Positions 63,937 through 64,000 of a DNA stretch of 64,000 bases are shown piece by piece. This DNA is from an uncultured Aquimarina sp. GTDB taxonomy: Bacteria; Bacteroidota; Bacteroidia; Flavobacteriales; Flavobacteriaceae. The notes under the pieces are model-generated. The model was not told where the DNA came from, searched no databases, and saw only the letters and a program-made list of their open reading frames with translations. Positions within the stretch are counted from its first letter, which is position 1, and each line of letters begins with the position of its first letter. The stretch is from the NCBI GenBank assembly GCA_947489195.1, contig CANLCT010000015.1, positions 1-64,000 on the forward strand, in the 5' to 3' direction. The translations under genes were made by a program, and so were the position numbers.

Positions 63937-64000
63937 AATAGATTGCTTTTTTATTAATAAATGCTCAAAAAACACTTTATTTTATTGATAACAAGTGTTA

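Noticed and set aside
63971..63999. AACACTT...AAGTGTT inverted repeat as a terminator
   Set aside because: The arms are 7 bp with a 15-nt loop and the window ends immediately after, so a T tract cannot be assessed.

Overview
The window is AT-rich chromosomal DNA of a marine-type member of the Flavobacteriaceae (Bacteroidota). The basis is the TAnnTTTG-type promoter elements, lipoprotein and type IX sorting signals, weak ribosome-binding sites, the hisG-D-C-B-H-A-F order with bifunctional HisB, and algal-polysaccharide enzymes (a GH50 beta-agarase and a GH117-like hydrolase) beside glucuronate catabolism. I name no species. I saw no rRNA, tRNA, CRISPR array or intact insertion sequence.

Layout. 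1-945: end of a repetitive surface or tail-fibre-like protein. 1392-4174 (minus): an OmpA-like protein, a small membrane protein and a FucP-type sugar permease. 4264-12904: a histidine operon with a four-histidine leader peptide and attenuator, then hisG, hisD, a ChaN-like gene, hisC, an unknown secreted protein, hisB, hisH, hisA and hisF; hisIE is missing. 12951-19255: Bax-inhibitor-like protein, fasciclin lipoprotein, RNA pseudouridine synthase, AlkB-type alkane hydroxylase, FMN reductase, a 3'-truncated subclass B1 metallo-beta-lactamase and a fatty-acid-hydroxylase-family protein. 19446-21451: TruA-like, MOSC protein, TrmL. 21466-31172 (minus): an eight-gene glucuronate operon (GH117-like, SDR oxidoreductase, UxuA, UxaC, three TRAP transporter subunits, GH2), with a divergent membrane-tethered winged-helix regulator at 31428. 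34538-38651: ilvD-ilvB-ilvN without ilvC. 39743-45018: glyA, serA, serC, a LuxC-like acyl-CoA reductase and a ferredoxin. 46595-49613: a small secreted protein and a GH50 beta-agarase. 49809-54950 (minus): TetR regulator with an ABC/HlyD/TolC export operon whose ATPase domain is degenerate. 55513-63936: a type IX-sorted protein, a nucleoid-associated protein, a pRiA4b ORF-3-like protein, heme A synthase, CCA nucleotidyltransferase and a large FAD/iron-sulfur dehydrogenase.

The most unusual signal is a set of intergenic arrays with a strict 7-bp period. They lie in seven spacers, five of them in the his operon, and each ends a few bases before the next start codon. Each spacer uses a different heptamer word, and several are direct-then-inverted, so they look locally generated rather than copies of one element. 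Other non-coding signals are a his attenuator with visible antiterminator pairing, a 17-bp palindrome on the tetR promoter, a small dispersed repeat with terminal inverted repeats (41092, 55063, perhaps 19349), and a long dyad before the fasciclin gene.

Gene calls rest on reading the translated proteins and recalling family motifs; no database search was possible.
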